Positions 18,525-27,514 of a stretch of 64,000 nucleotides of DNA are shown one piece after another. The position numbers and the translations under genes are program-made. Under the pieces are notes generated by a model, which had not been told where the DNA came from, did not search any database, and was given only the letters and a program-made list of their open reading frames with translations. Location: assembly GCA_030446685.1 (NCBI GenBank), contig JAUJMV010000016.1, forward strand, positions 1 to 64,000. The letters run 5' to 3'. The DNA comes from Thermomicrobiales bacterium. Its GTDB lineage: Bacteria; Chloroflexota; Chloroflexia; Thermomicrobiales; CADCWN01. Position 1 is the stretch's first letter; every line of letters starts with the position of its first letter.

Positions 18525-18953
18525 ATGCAAATCACCAGCCTCCACCACAGCGCACTCGTCACCGCCGACCTCGCCCGCCTCCGCAACTTTTATGTCGAGA
18601 TCCTCGGCTTCCGCCCGATCGGCGGCTTCGCGGATCACAACATCCTCTTCCTCGCCGCCGGCGACCTGACGATCGAGATCGAGCAAGTGCAGGAAGTCGG
18701 CGGGCCGGCGCGCGGGCGCGGCTGGCACCACCTGGCGCTGGAAGTCGAGGATCTCGACGCGGCCTACGCCGAACTGACGGCGCGGGGCGTCCCGTTCCAG
18801 GCTCCACCCGCCGGCTTCCCCGCGGACGCGCCGCTGCTGCGGATCGCCTTCCTCACCGACCCCGACGGCAACCTGCTCGAACTGGTCCAGCCGCTCGGGC
18901 GCCGCTACCCACTCCTGCCACCCGCGATGGCCGCACCGGGCCCGCAACCCTGA
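18525..18953 (+). CDS. VOC-superfamily (glyoxalase-like) protein (copy A)
   Basis: This 142-aa vicinal-oxygen-chelate protein has paired beta-alpha-beta-beta-beta modules. The first has LHHSALVTADLARLRNFYVE, with a metal-ligand His near residue 7. The second has GWHHLALEVEDLDAAYAELT and DPDGNLLELVQP, with the usual C-terminal Glu ligand. Family members include glyoxalase I, dioxygenases and antibiotic-binding proteins; the substrate is unknown. A GGGGAGA site precedes the ATG. It lies 34 bp after the QueA-like gene. An identical copy lies at 25873. Confidence 0.85.
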   Translation: MQITSLHHSALVTADLARLRNFYVEILGFRPIGGFADHNILFLAAGDLTIEIEQVQEVGGPARGRGWHHLALEVEDLDAAYAELTARGVPFQAPPAGFPADAPLLRIAFLTDPDGNLLELVQPLGRRYPLLPPAMAAPGPQP

Positions 18954-19027
18954 CGGCCCGCCCGTGGTACGTTTCTTCCGGCTCGGCGGTCATGCGCGAA
19001 GTGCTTCGGTGTCTCAGAAGGAATATC

Positions 19028-19129
19028 ATGGAGTGGGGCATGGAGGGTGACCTGTGGCGGAGCCGGATCGACCCCCTCGGCCTGGACGAACTGCTCGCCG
19101 CGGCAGCGCCCGACGCCCCCGGCACATAG
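19028..19129 (+). CDS. Possible 33-aa small ORF (copy A)
   Basis: A short ORF starting MEWGMEGDLWRSR and containing DPLGLDELLAAA has a good ribosome site (AGAAGG about 7 nt upstream) in the gap between the VOC and MBL-fold genes. It matches nothing I recognise. It could be a genuine small protein or chance. Copy B is at 26376. Confidence 0.3.
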   Translation: MEWGMEGDLWRSRIDPLGLDELLAAAAPDAPGT

Positions 19130-19199
19130 CGCAGCCGGCCGCCGCCCCCAGCCGGCCCCGCGCCGCCGGCCTCGACCACGCGCCGCGAGAGGAGGAGCG

Positions 19200-20045
19200 A
19201 TGCCCGCGTTTATCTGCGTCACCTGCGGCACCCAGTTCGCCCCCACCCCCGCCCCGCCCGCGCGCTGCCCGGTCTGCGAAGACGAGCGGCAATACGTCGG
19301 CCACGGGGGGCAGCAGTGGACGACCCCCGAGGAATTGCGCCGGGATCACCGCGCTGTCGTCAGGCCGATCGAGCCGGGCTTGACCGGCATCGGGGTGGAG
19401 CCGTCGTTCGCCATCGGGCAACGGGCGCTCCTCGTCCAGGCGCCGGGCGGCAACGTCCTCTGGGATTGCGTCAGCCTCCTCGACGACCCGACCGTCGCGG
19501 CGGTGCGCGCGCTCGGCGGGATCGCCGCCATCGCCATCTCCCATCCCCACTACTACGGGGCGATGGTCGAGTGGGCGCAGGCCTTCGACGCGCCGATCTT
19601 CCTGCACGAGGCCGAGCGCCCCTGGGTGCTGCGTCCCGACCCCCTCGTGCGGTTCTGGGACGGCGAGACGCGCGTGCTCGGCGCGGGGCTGACCCTGATC
19701 CGCTGCGGCGGGCACTTCCCCGGCGGGCAGGTCCTCCACTGGGCGGCGGGGGCCGCGGGGCGGGGGGCGCTGCTCACCGGCGACATCATCACCGTCGTCG
19801 CCGACCGCCGCCGGGTCAGCTTCATGTACAGCTACCCGAATCTGCTCCCGCTCCCCGCCGCGGCGGTGCGGCGGATCGCCGCGGCGGTCGCCCCCTTCCC
19901 CTTCGACCGCCTCTACGGCGCCTGGTGGGACCGCGTCGTGCCGGCCGACGGGGCGGGCGTCGTCCGCCGCTCCGCCGAGCGGTATGTCGCCATCCTGGGC
20001 GCGGACACGCCCCCCACGCCGTCCCCCGCGCCGGCCAACCCCTGA
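19200..20045 (+). CDS. MBL-fold protein with N-terminal zinc ribbon (copy A)
   Basis: The 281-aa protein opens with a rubredoxin-like zinc ribbon of two CxxC pairs (CVTCGTQF and CPVCEDER, about residues 6-30). A metallo-beta-lactamase-like domain follows, with SHPHYYGAM replacing the usual HxHxDH, then RCGGHFPGGQ and LLTGDII. The fold is convincing but the metal site is incomplete, so hydrolase activity is uncertain. GAGAGGAGG precedes the ATG at 19200. The track ORF starts earlier without support. An identical copy lies at 26548. Confidence 0.8.
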   Translation: MPAFICVTCGTQFAPTPAPPARCPVCEDERQYVGHGGQQWTTPEELRRDHRAVVRPIEPGLTGIGVEPSFAIGQRALLVQAPGGNVLWDCVSLLDDPTVAAVRALGGIAAIAISHPHYYGAMVEWAQAFDAPIFLHEAERPWVLRPDPLVRFWDGETRVLGAGLTLIRCGGHFPGGQVLHWAAGAAGRGALLTGDIITVVADRRRVSFMYSYPNLLPLPAAAVRRIAAAVAPFPFDRLYGAWWDRVVPADGAGVVRRSAERYVAILGADTPPTPSPAPANP

Positions 20046-20166
20046 TCGACACGCCCGAAACCGGGCGACGGCGGACCACCACCGCCGCGCCGCGTGCGGG
20101 ACCCGATCTGCTCTCCTCCACGGAGGGAGACCCGGCACGGTTTCGCGGATCGGAGGCGGGAACGGG

Positions 20167-21087
20167 GTGGCGAGCGGCTTGGACACCCGGCAAGTGCTGG
20201 AGTTGGTCTCCGCCGTCCTCGGCGCGGAACCGCTGGGGGCCGCGCACCTGCCCTTCGGCCACAGCAGCGTCAGCTACGACGTGGCGCTGCCGGGGCGGAA
20301 CGTGATCGTGCGCACCAACGCGCGGCCGGAGGTCTTCGCCAGGACCGGGCACAACCTCGCGATCCTCGCCGGGCTGGGGCTGCCGGTGCCGCGCCTGCTC
20401 GCCGCGGACCTGACCAAGTCGCGCTACCCCGCCGCCTACCTGATCCTCGACAAGATCCCGGGGCGCGACCTGCGCTACGAGCTCGCCGGCATGACCGCCG
20501 CGCAGATGACGCGGCTCGCCGGGTGGATCGTCGCCTTCCAGCGCCGCGTGGCGACCCTGCCGCCCGGCGCCGCCTTCGGCTGGGCGCCGATCGGCGGACG
20601 CGGCCCGTTCCCCTCCTGGGAGGGGCTGATCCGATCCGAGCTGCGCGGCCGCGCGGGCAGGCCCCAAGAGGCCGCCATCGCCGACCTGACCGCGCGCCTC
20701 GAACGGGCGCTGCCCCGGTTCGCGCCCCATTTCGCGGGGGTGCGGCCGGGGTGCTTCCTCGACGACGTGACGATCAAGAACGTGATCGTGCAGGCGGGCG
20801 AGCTTCAGGGGCTGATCGATTTCGACTGCGTCTGCTACGGCGACCCCCTGTACACGGTCGGCCTCACCGCAGCGGGCGTGGTCAGCGATGTCGGGCTGCA
20901 CGAACTGTTCTATGTCGAGGAACTGTGCCGCTGCTGGGGCCTGGACGGCCGGCATCGGCAGATCGTCGCCCTCTACTCGGCGCTGCATGCCCTCAACTTC
21001 CTGCGCCAGTTCACCGCCGGCGAGACCGCGGAGTGGACGCAGCGGATGGTCGAGGCTGCCCGGCAATGGCTGGCGCCGCTGGAGTAA
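20167..21087 (+). CDS. APH/choline-kinase-like phosphotransferase (copy A)
   Basis: The 306-aa protein has the aminoglycoside-phosphotransferase kinase-like fold. The catalytic-loop region reads FLDDVTIKNVIV, keeping Asp and Asn of HxDxxxxN but with Leu in place of His. The Mg-binding segment reads LIDFDCVCYGDPLY. An N-lobe with YLILDKIPGRDL is also visible. Such proteins phosphorylate small molecules, not only antibiotics, and no resistance role is claimed. The GTG start at 20167 follows GGAGGCGGGAACG. An identical copy lies at 27515. Confidence 0.8.
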   Translation: MASGLDTRQVLELVSAVLGAEPLGAAHLPFGHSSVSYDVALPGRNVIVRTNARPEVFARTGHNLAILAGLGLPVPRLLAADLTKSRYPAAYLILDKIPGRDLRYELAGMTAAQMTRLAGWIVAFQRRVATLPPGAAFGWAPIGGRGPFPSWEGLIRSELRGRAGRPQEAAIADLTARLERALPRFAPHFAGVRPGCFLDDVTIKNVIVQAGELQGLIDFDCVCYGDPLYTVGLTAAGVVSDVGLHELFYVEELCRCWGLDGRHRQIVALYSALHALNFLRQFTAGETAEWTQRMVEAARQWLAPLE

Positions 21088-21120
21088 CCCTTATCCTCCC
21101 CGGCGCGCCGACACCCCCGC

Positions 21121-21230
21121 CCTGTCATCCTGAGCGCAGCGAAGGATCGGTATCCCTGGCACCGGATGATGTCGTCCGCCACACGGGTGCCAGCGAAACC
21201 GATCCTTCGCTGCGGCTCAGGATGACAGGG
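21121..21230. repeat. Palindromic repeat, CCTGTCATCCTGAGC type (copy A)
   Basis: The left arm CCTGTCATCCTGAGCGCAGC is matched by GCTGCGGCTCAGGATGACAG at the right, with further pairing inward (GAAGGATCGGT). This forms a ~110-bp hairpin between converging genes. Two more examples lie at 28469-28578 and 31659-31773, so it is a dispersed MITE-like element. Confidence 0.75.
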
Positions 21231-21359
21231 CAGGGGTCTGCGCCTGCCTGGGAGATACGGGCTGGTTTCGGCCGTCCACCGCGCCCTTTCCATTACTGCC
21301 GGCCGCCCGCGGAACGGATTGGCGGGGAGCGATGACCGGCGCTCGGGGAAGATGGGCGG

Positions 21360-22298
21360 CTACGGGCGCTGCCCGATCACTTGCTGGAACCGCTCGCAGG
21401 CCCGGCCCCAGGCGTCGGGGTCCGCGGGATGATAGGTCGCCGGCGGGAACGAGGCCGCGACCAGCCGCCGGCCCTCCCCCAGATCGGCGAGCTGGCCGAG
21501 GGCGAGCAGTTGCAGCAGCAGGTTGCCGATCGCCGTCGCCTCCTCCGGCCCGGCCCAGACCGGGCGGCCGAGCGCGTCCGCCGTCCACTGGCAGAGCAGC
21601 CCGTTCCGCGCGCCGCCGCCGACCAGGTGCAGCCCCGCGAAGCGCGTCCCGACCAGCCCCTCGATCCGCTCCAGCACCGCGCGATGCTTGAGCGCCAGGC
21701 TCTCGAGCGCGCAGCGCAGCACCGCGCCGTCGTCCCCCGGCGCCGGCTGGCCGGTGCGGCGGCAGAACTCGCGGATCGCGCGCGGCATGTCCGGCGGGTT
21801 GACGAACGCCGGGTCGTCGGGGTCGATGGCCGCGGCGAAGGGGGGCGCGGCGGCGGCGAGCGCCAGGTCGTCCTCGTGCGAACGGGACTGCCCGTCGCGC
21901 GCCCAGGCGCGGCGGCACTCCTGCACGATCCAGAGGCCGGTCATGTTCTTCAGCAGCCGGAAGGTCCCGCCCGCGCCGATCTCGTTGGTCACGTTCTCCG
22001 CCAGCGCCCGCTCCGTGATCACCGGCGCGGCGACCTCGGTCCCGACCAGCGACCAGGTGCCGCAGCTCAGGTAGGCGAACGGCCGGTCGGCGGCGGGGGC
22101 CGGCCCCGCCCCCCCCGCCGGGGCGGGGGCGGGGGCCGCGCCCCCGGCGCCCCGGGCCGCGGCCCGCCCCGGCTCCACGCGCACCGCCGGGAGGCTCGCG
22201 CCGGCCGGCGTCCCCCGCGCGCCCCCCCGGACGTCCAGGGCGCCGGGCCACCCCCCCCCCCCGCGCCGGTCGCGGGCCCCGTCAATCGTGAACGGGCT
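21360..22298 (-). pseudogene. rhaB: Rhamnulokinase 3' fragment (copy A)
   Basis: This is the C-terminal ~60% of an FGGY-family rhamnulokinase: FAYLSCGTWSLVGTE, NMTGLWIVQECRRAW and LHLVGGGARNGLLCQWTADA (nucleotide-binding motif), ending at a TAG at 21360. At 22298 the match to copy B stops and the filler begins, so the N-terminal ATP/sugar-binding half is missing. It can only be a fragment unless the duplication is an assembly artefact. The 5' part of the fragment is the same C/G homopolymer block seen in copy B. Confidence 0.8.
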
Positions 22299-23187
22299 AG
22301 AGATGGGCACCAGTGAAATCCGCCCCCTGCAACTGGGCGAACAGCAGCCGGGCAGCAAGTAAATTACACTGGATGAACGTCGCTTCTTGTAGGTCGGCAC
22401 CCATCAGATCCGCACCAGCAAGGCTCGCACGGAAGAAGTTGGCGCGCGGCAACTTGGTGCCCCATAAATGCGCAGTATCCAGGTTGCTCCACGAGAAGTT
22501 GGAGGACTCGAAGTGCGCTTCATACAACTGCGCACCCCGCAAGTCCGCCCGGACTAAGTCGAAGGACGCAGCTTCGCCATTGCCGAGATACCGTTCGCGC
22601 TCCCGGAACACCTGTAAGATAGCCTCGACATCAGGCGAAGGTTGCATCATAGGCAAAGTTTGATCTAGGCCAATTTCCTGTGCTAAGAGATGCAATTGTC
22701 GGTAATCGACTTGCTGGACGGGAGCATTCACACGGACATACATGGTAAGTATCTGCATGATCGGCCAGTGATCACGCTCTGAGTCTCGCGCAATCCGTCC
22801 CAACGCATAGATACCACCGAGACGGAGTTCAAGGCGTTTCTCCCCGCCCTCGTCCACCGCTCCCAACTGTTCAATCGCCTGCGTGAAGCGTTCGGTGATC
22901 TGCCTCTCCTGCGTCAGTCGCTCCTGCTCCCGATTCGCCTGCTGGTTCTCGATCTGGTTATCCAGATTGATTTGCTGGTTCCGCTGATTGACTTGCAGGT
23001 TCCTCCAGGTAAAGTAAGCGCCAACAGCGAGAACTGCCCAACCCAAGATCTGGACGACAGTCCTTGCGAACTCGTTGGCCTCCTGTGTCGAGTTTGGTCC
23101 CACAGCGAAGAACAGGGCAATCAGTGAGGCGAGCGTAACCAGGGCCAAGAATCCCCATTGCCACCACCGCCGAAGATCTCTCTTCAT
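22297..23187 (-). CDS. Pentapeptide-repeat protein with N-terminal membrane segments (truncated)
   Basis: The 296-aa ORF begins with two hydrophobic helices (WGFLALVTLASLIALFF and VVQILGWAVLAVGAYFTW). A Gln/Asn/Glu-rich helical stretch and a conserved segment (LRLGGIYALGRIARDSERDH) follow. About 18 pentapeptide A(D/N)LXX units then occupy the C-terminus (ADLRGAQLYEAHFESSN and on). The stop codon TAG is made exactly at the junction with the 6.3-kb repeat (CT from the repeat, A from the filler), so the protein is probably cut short. The coding DNA is visibly AT-richer than its neighbours. Function unknown; membrane-anchored by inference. Confidence 0.75.
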   Translation of the reverse strand: MKRDLRRWWQWGFLALVTLASLIALFFAVGPNSTQEANEFARTVVQILGWAVLAVGAYFTWRNLQVNQRNQQINLDNQIENQQANREQERLTQERQITERFTQAIEQLGAVDEGGEKRLELRLGGIYALGRIARDSERDHWPIMQILTMYVRVNAPVQQVDYRQLHLLAQEIGLDQTLPMMQPSPDVEAILQVFRERERYLGNGEAASFDLVRADLRGAQLYEAHFESSNFSWSNLDTAHLWGTKLPRANFFRASLAGADLMGADLQEATFIQCNLLAARLLFAQLQGADFTGAHL

Positions 23188-23313
23188 AGCATCCCCCCAC
23201 GGCCGCGATAATGCCGGAACTGCTCAAGGACATCAGGTAATGGGGCACCCACTCGATGGTACGCTATGGACGCGCTGACAGCCACAAAATACAAGATGCT
23301 CTAGCACAATAAT
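22299..23313. other. 1,015-bp AT-richer filler between the two 6.3-kb repeats
   Basis: This segment separates the copies and contains only the pentapeptide-repeat gene and ~125 bp of its upstream region. Its base composition differs clearly from the flanking GC-rich repeats. I saw no terminal inverted repeats or transposase. Confidence 0.75.
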
Positions 23314-23498
23314 CCCCTGTCCGATCCGCCAGGCCAGCCGTTGCCGGACTCGCGCGGCCGACCTGTCCGCGCGTCCGATGGCGCGCGGCGACGGCCGGCG
23401 CATACTCGATAGGAGACAACGCAACTCGTGCCAGGCCCGGAAGACCGGCCGAGTTGCCACGACTGAACTGCTATCCATTCGAGAGGAGGACGGACACG

Positions 23499-24218
23499 AT
23501 GCGACAGACTGCCCTGATCACCGGCGCCTCGCGCGGCCTCGGGCTGGCCCTGGCCCGCCAACTCGCCGCGGACGGCTGGACCCTCATCCTCGACGCGCGT
23601 GGCGGGGAGGCGCTGGAGGACGCCCGCGCCGAACTCTCCCCGCTGACCGACGCGATCGCCATCCCCGGCGACGTGACCGACCCCGCGCACCGGGCGGCGC
23701 TGGCCGGGGCGGCGCGCCGGGTCGGCGGCCTGGATGCGGTCGTCAACAACGCCAGCATCCTGGGGCCGAGCCCGCAGCCGGCCCTGCTCGACTACCCGCT
23801 CGACACGCTCGAAACCGTCTACCGCACCAACGTGATCGCGCCGCTGGCGCTGCTCCAGGCCGTGCGGCCGTCCCTGAAGCCGGGCGCGCGGATCGTCAAC
23901 GTCACCAGCGACGCGGCGGTGGAGCCCTACGGTGGCTGGGGCGGCTACGGGTCGAGCAAGGCCGCCCTGGAGCAACTCTCGAACATCCTCGCCGCCGAGC
24001 GGCCCGACCTCCGCGTCTACTGGGTCGATCCGGGCGACATGCGCACCCGGATGCACCAGGAAGCCTTCCCCGGCGAGGACATCAGCGACCGCCCGCTGCC
24101 CGAGACGAGCGTGCCCGGCTTCGTCGCGCTGCTGACCGGCGACCACCCCAGCGGGCGCTACGCCGCCCGCGCCCTGGCCCCCGAGCGCGCGGAACCGGTC
24201 GCCACGGCGGCGCGGTAA
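23499..24218 (+). CDS. Short-chain dehydrogenase/reductase (copy B)
   Basis: Identical in sequence to the SDR at 16151-16870, including its GAGAGGAGG ribosome site and leader hairpin (about 23421-23457). All SDR motifs (TGASRGLG, NNAS, YGSSK) are present. If both copies are real they are either newly duplicated or under gene conversion, because not one residue differs. Confidence 0.9.
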   Translation: MRQTALITGASRGLGLALARQLAADGWTLILDARGGEALEDARAELSPLTDAIAIPGDVTDPAHRAALAGAARRVGGLDAVVNNASILGPSPQPALLDYPLDTLETVYRTNVIAPLALLQAVRPSLKPGARIVNVTSDAAVEPYGGWGGYGSSKAALEQLSNILAAERPDLRVYWVDPGDMRTRMHQEAFPGEDISDRPLPETSVPGFVALLTGDHPSGRYAARALAPERAEPVATAAR

Positions 24219-24288
24219 CGCTCTCAGGCCCAGCGGTCGCGCCTGGGCCGCCGCGCGCCACCGCGGGAGACACGGAAGGAGCAGCGAC

Positions 24289-24726
24289 ATGGCCGACGAA
24301 CTTCTCGCCGCCGTCGAGCGCGAGGTGCTGGGCTGGCCCGGCGTCACCAGGACCCTGGCGCGGGGTGGCCCGGTCGAGGGCGGGTGGGTGATTCCGCCCG
24401 CCACCGTCTACAACCTCGGCCGGCGGCATCTCGGCCACATCCACGAAGGCGGCGTGGCCGACATCACCTTCCCCCGGGCGATCTGCGACGAACTGGTCGC
24501 GTCCGGGCGGGCCGAGCCGCACGGGGGCGGCTTACCGGGCGTCGTGAGCTATCGGCTCCGCGCCCCCGAAGACGTGCCGGGCGCCGTCGCGCTCTTCCGC
24601 CTGAGCTACGACCGCGCGCGGGCGTCCGCCGAGCGCCGCGGCACGGGCCCGGCGGGCGGAGCGCGCGCCCCGGAGGCCGCGCCGACACCCTGCCGCGATG
24701 CGGAACTGCACGAGGAGCTGTCATGA
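24289..24726 (+). CDS. DUF5519/luciferase-domain small protein (copy B)
   Basis: Identical to 16941-17378. The 145-aa protein has the same 4-nt overlap with the following QueA-like gene. See the copy A entry for motifs. Confidence 0.75.
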   Translation: MADELLAAVEREVLGWPGVTRTLARGGPVEGGWVIPPATVYNLGRRHLGHIHEGGVADITFPRAICDELVASGRAEPHGGGLPGVVSYRLRAPEDVPGAVALFRLSYDRARASAERRGTGPAGGARAPEAAPTPCRDAELHEELS

Positions 24727-25838
24727 CCGCGATCCTGGACGATCCCATCCCGCGCGCGACCAAGCACGCGACAGTGGGCCTCGGCCCGCTCGACTTCGAG
24801 CTGCCGCCGGACCTGGAGGCGGGCGAGCCGCCGGAGGCGCGCGGCCTGGCCCGCGACGCGGTGCGGCTGCTGGTCTCCCGGCGGTCCACCGACCGCGTCA
24901 CCCACGCCCGGTTCCGCGACCTCGACCGCTTCCTCGCGCCCGGCGACCTCCTGGTGCTCAACACCAGCGGCACCCTCAACGCCGCCCTCCACGCCACCCG
25001 CGCGGACGGCGCCCCGCTCGAACTGCACCTCTCCACCCGGCTGCCGGCCGACCTCTGGTCCGTCGAGGTCCGCCGGCCGGGCGCCGGCGGCACGCAGCCA
25101 TTCCGCCACGCTACGGGCGGCGAGACGCTGCGCCTCCCGGCGGGTGGGGCCGCGACCCTCCACACGCCCTACCGCCCGGACGAGCGGGCCGCGCCGGGGG
25201 TCGGCACACGGCTCTGGATCGCCACGCTGGACCTACCGGAATCGCTCGACGACTACTTGAACCGCCACGGCTCCCCGATCCGCTACGGCTACGTCAAGGA
25301 GTCCTGGCCGCTCGCCTACTACCAGACCGTCTACGCCACCGAGGCGGGCAGCGCCGAGATGCCCTCCGCCGGCCGCGCCTTCACCCCGGAACTCCTGACC
25401 CGGCTGGTCGCGCGCGGCGTGGGGGTCGCGCCGCTGCTCCTGCACACCGGCGTCGCCAGCCTGGAGGATCACGAGCCCCCCTACGAAGAACCCTACCGCG
25501 TGCCGCTCGCCACGGCGCGGCTGGTCAACGCGACGCGGGCCGGCGGCGGGCGCGTCGTGGCGGTCGGCACGACGGTCGTGCGGGCGCTGGAGACCGTCAC
25601 CGACGCGGCGGGGACGGCGCACCCCGGCGCGGGCTGGACCGGGCTCGTCATCACCCCGGAGCGCGGCCTGCGCGCGGTCGACGCGCTGCTGACCGGGCTG
25701 CACGAGCCGCGCGCCTCCCACCTGGCGATGCTCGAAGCCCTCGCCGGGCGCGACCACCTCCGCACCGTCTACGACGCCGCCCTGCGCGAACGCTACCTCT
25801 GGCACGAGTTCGGCGACCTCCACCTGCTCCTGCCGTAG
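24723..25838 (+). CDS. QueA-like tRNA ribosyltransferase-isomerase paralogue (copy B)
   Basis: Identical to 17375-18490: 371 aa, QueA fold with the altered PSAGRAFT loop. Having two identical copies of a possible tRNA-modification gene would be unusual, which is one reason to check the assembly. Confidence 0.75.
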   Translation: MTAILDDPIPRATKHATVGLGPLDFELPPDLEAGEPPEARGLARDAVRLLVSRRSTDRVTHARFRDLDRFLAPGDLLVLNTSGTLNAALHATRADGAPLELHLSTRLPADLWSVEVRRPGAGGTQPFRHATGGETLRLPAGGAATLHTPYRPDERAAPGVGTRLWIATLDLPESLDDYLNRHGSPIRYGYVKESWPLAYYQTVYATEAGSAEMPSAGRAFTPELLTRLVARGVGVAPLLLHTGVASLEDHEPPYEEPYRVPLATARLVNATRAGGGRVVAVGTTVVRALETVTDAAGTAHPGAGWTGLVITPERGLRAVDALLTGLHEPRASHLAMLEALAGRDHLRTVYDAALRERYLWHEFGDLHLLLP

Positions 25839-25872
25839 CGACGCGCCATGAATCCGCCCGGGGAGATGATGC

Positions 25873-26301
25873 ATGCAAATCACCAGCCTCCACCACAGCG
25901 CACTCGTCACCGCCGACCTCGCCCGCCTCCGCAACTTTTATGTCGAGATCCTCGGCTTCCGCCCGATCGGCGGCTTCGCGGATCACAACATCCTCTTCCT
26001 CGCCGCCGGCGACCTGACGATCGAGATCGAGCAAGTGCAGGAAGTCGGCGGGCCGGCGCGCGGGCGCGGCTGGCACCACCTGGCGCTGGAAGTCGAGGAT
26101 CTCGACGCGGCCTACGCCGAACTGACGGCGCGGGGCGTCCCGTTCCAGGCTCCACCCGCCGGCTTCCCCGCGGACGCGCCGCTGCTGCGGATCGCCTTCC
26201 TCACCGACCCCGACGGCAACCTGCTCGAACTGGTCCAGCCGCTCGGGCGCCGCTACCCACTCCTGCCACCCGCGATGGCCGCACCGGGCCCGCAACCCTG
26301 A
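25873..26301 (+). CDS. VOC-superfamily protein (copy B)
   Basis: Identical to 18525-18953. The 142-aa glyoxalase-like protein has the same upstream ribosome site and the same 34-bp spacing from the QueA-like gene. Confidence 0.85.
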   Translation: MQITSLHHSALVTADLARLRNFYVEILGFRPIGGFADHNILFLAAGDLTIEIEQVQEVGGPARGRGWHHLALEVEDLDAAYAELTARGVPFQAPPAGFPADAPLLRIAFLTDPDGNLLELVQPLGRRYPLLPPAMAAPGPQP

Positions 26302-26375
26302 CGGCCCGCCCGTGGTACGTTTCTTCCGGCTCGGCGGTCATGCGCGAAGTGCTTCGGTGTCTCAGAAGGAATATC

Positions 26376-26477
26376 ATGGAGTGGGGCATGGAGGGTGACC
26401 TGTGGCGGAGCCGGATCGACCCCCTCGGCCTGGACGAACTGCTCGCCGCGGCAGCGCCCGACGCCCCCGGCACATAG
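26376..26477 (+). CDS. Possible 33-aa small ORF (copy B)
   Basis: Identical to 19028-19129. A good ribosome site is present, but the product is unrecognised. Being in both copies is not independent support, since the copies are identical throughout. Confidence 0.3.
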   Translation: MEWGMEGDLWRSRIDPLGLDELLAAAAPDAPGT

Positions 26478-26547
26478 CGCAGCCGGCCGCCGCCCCCAGC
26501 CGGCCCCGCGCCGCCGGCCTCGACCACGCGCCGCGAGAGGAGGAGCG

Positions 26548-27393
26548 ATGCCCGCGTTTATCTGCGTCACCTGCGGCACCCAGTTCGCCCCCACCCCCGC
26601 CCCGCCCGCGCGCTGCCCGGTCTGCGAAGACGAGCGGCAATACGTCGGCCACGGGGGGCAGCAGTGGACGACCCCCGAGGAATTGCGCCGGGATCACCGC
26701 GCTGTCGTCAGGCCGATCGAGCCGGGCTTGACCGGCATCGGGGTGGAGCCGTCGTTCGCCATCGGGCAACGGGCGCTCCTCGTCCAGGCGCCGGGCGGCA
26801 ACGTCCTCTGGGATTGCGTCAGCCTCCTCGACGACCCGACCGTCGCGGCGGTGCGCGCGCTCGGCGGGATCGCCGCCATCGCCATCTCCCATCCCCACTA
26901 CTACGGGGCGATGGTCGAGTGGGCGCAGGCCTTCGACGCGCCGATCTTCCTGCACGAGGCCGAGCGCCCCTGGGTGCTGCGTCCCGACCCCCTCGTGCGG
27001 TTCTGGGACGGCGAGACGCGCGTGCTCGGCGCGGGGCTGACCCTGATCCGCTGCGGCGGGCACTTCCCCGGCGGGCAGGTCCTCCACTGGGCGGCGGGGG
27101 CCGCGGGGCGGGGGGCGCTGCTCACCGGCGACATCATCACCGTCGTCGCCGACCGCCGCCGGGTCAGCTTCATGTACAGCTACCCGAATCTGCTCCCGCT
27201 CCCCGCCGCGGCGGTGCGGCGGATCGCCGCGGCGGTCGCCCCCTTCCCCTTCGACCGCCTCTACGGCGCCTGGTGGGACCGCGTCGTGCCGGCCGACGGG
27301 GCGGGCGTCGTCCGCCGCTCCGCCGAGCGGTATGTCGCCATCCTGGGCGCGGACACGCCCCCCACGCCGTCCCCCGCGCCGGCCAACCCCTGA
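26548..27393 (+). CDS. MBL-fold protein with zinc ribbon (copy B)
   Basis: Identical to 19200-20045, including the two CxxC pairs and the non-canonical HPHYYG metal-site segment. Confidence 0.8.
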   Translation: MPAFICVTCGTQFAPTPAPPARCPVCEDERQYVGHGGQQWTTPEELRRDHRAVVRPIEPGLTGIGVEPSFAIGQRALLVQAPGGNVLWDCVSLLDDPTVAAVRALGGIAAIAISHPHYYGAMVEWAQAFDAPIFLHEAERPWVLRPDPLVRFWDGETRVLGAGLTLIRCGGHFPGGQVLHWAAGAAGRGALLTGDIITVVADRRRVSFMYSYPNLLPLPAAAVRRIAAAVAPFPFDRLYGAWWDRVVPADGAGVVRRSAERYVAILGADTPPTPSPAPANP

Positions 27394-27514
27394 TCGACAC
27401 GCCCGAAACCGGGCGACGGCGGACCACCACCGCCGCGCCGCGTGCGGGACCCGATCTGCTCTCCTCCACGGAGGGAGACCCGGCACGGTTTCGCGGATCG
27501 GAGGCGGGAACGGG

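Larger units (their letters stand above)
15966..22298 (+). repeat. 6,333-bp direct repeat, copy A
   Basis: Identity with copy B (23314-29646) starts at CCCCTGTCCGATCC and ends at AACGGGCT. The offset is 7,348 bp, and every ORF-track translation inside is identical in both copies. The block holds seven recognisable genes and the last ~0.94 kb of rhaB. The flanks differ: copy A follows the response regulator and palindrome, and ends into the pentapeptide-repeat filler. A duplication with filler DNA or an assembly duplication are both possible. Confidence 0.9.

Noticed and set aside
20167-21087. Aminoglycoside resistance gene
   Set aside because: The APH fold is shared by many small-molecule kinases and the catalytic loop is atypical; no evidence for an antibiotic substrate.
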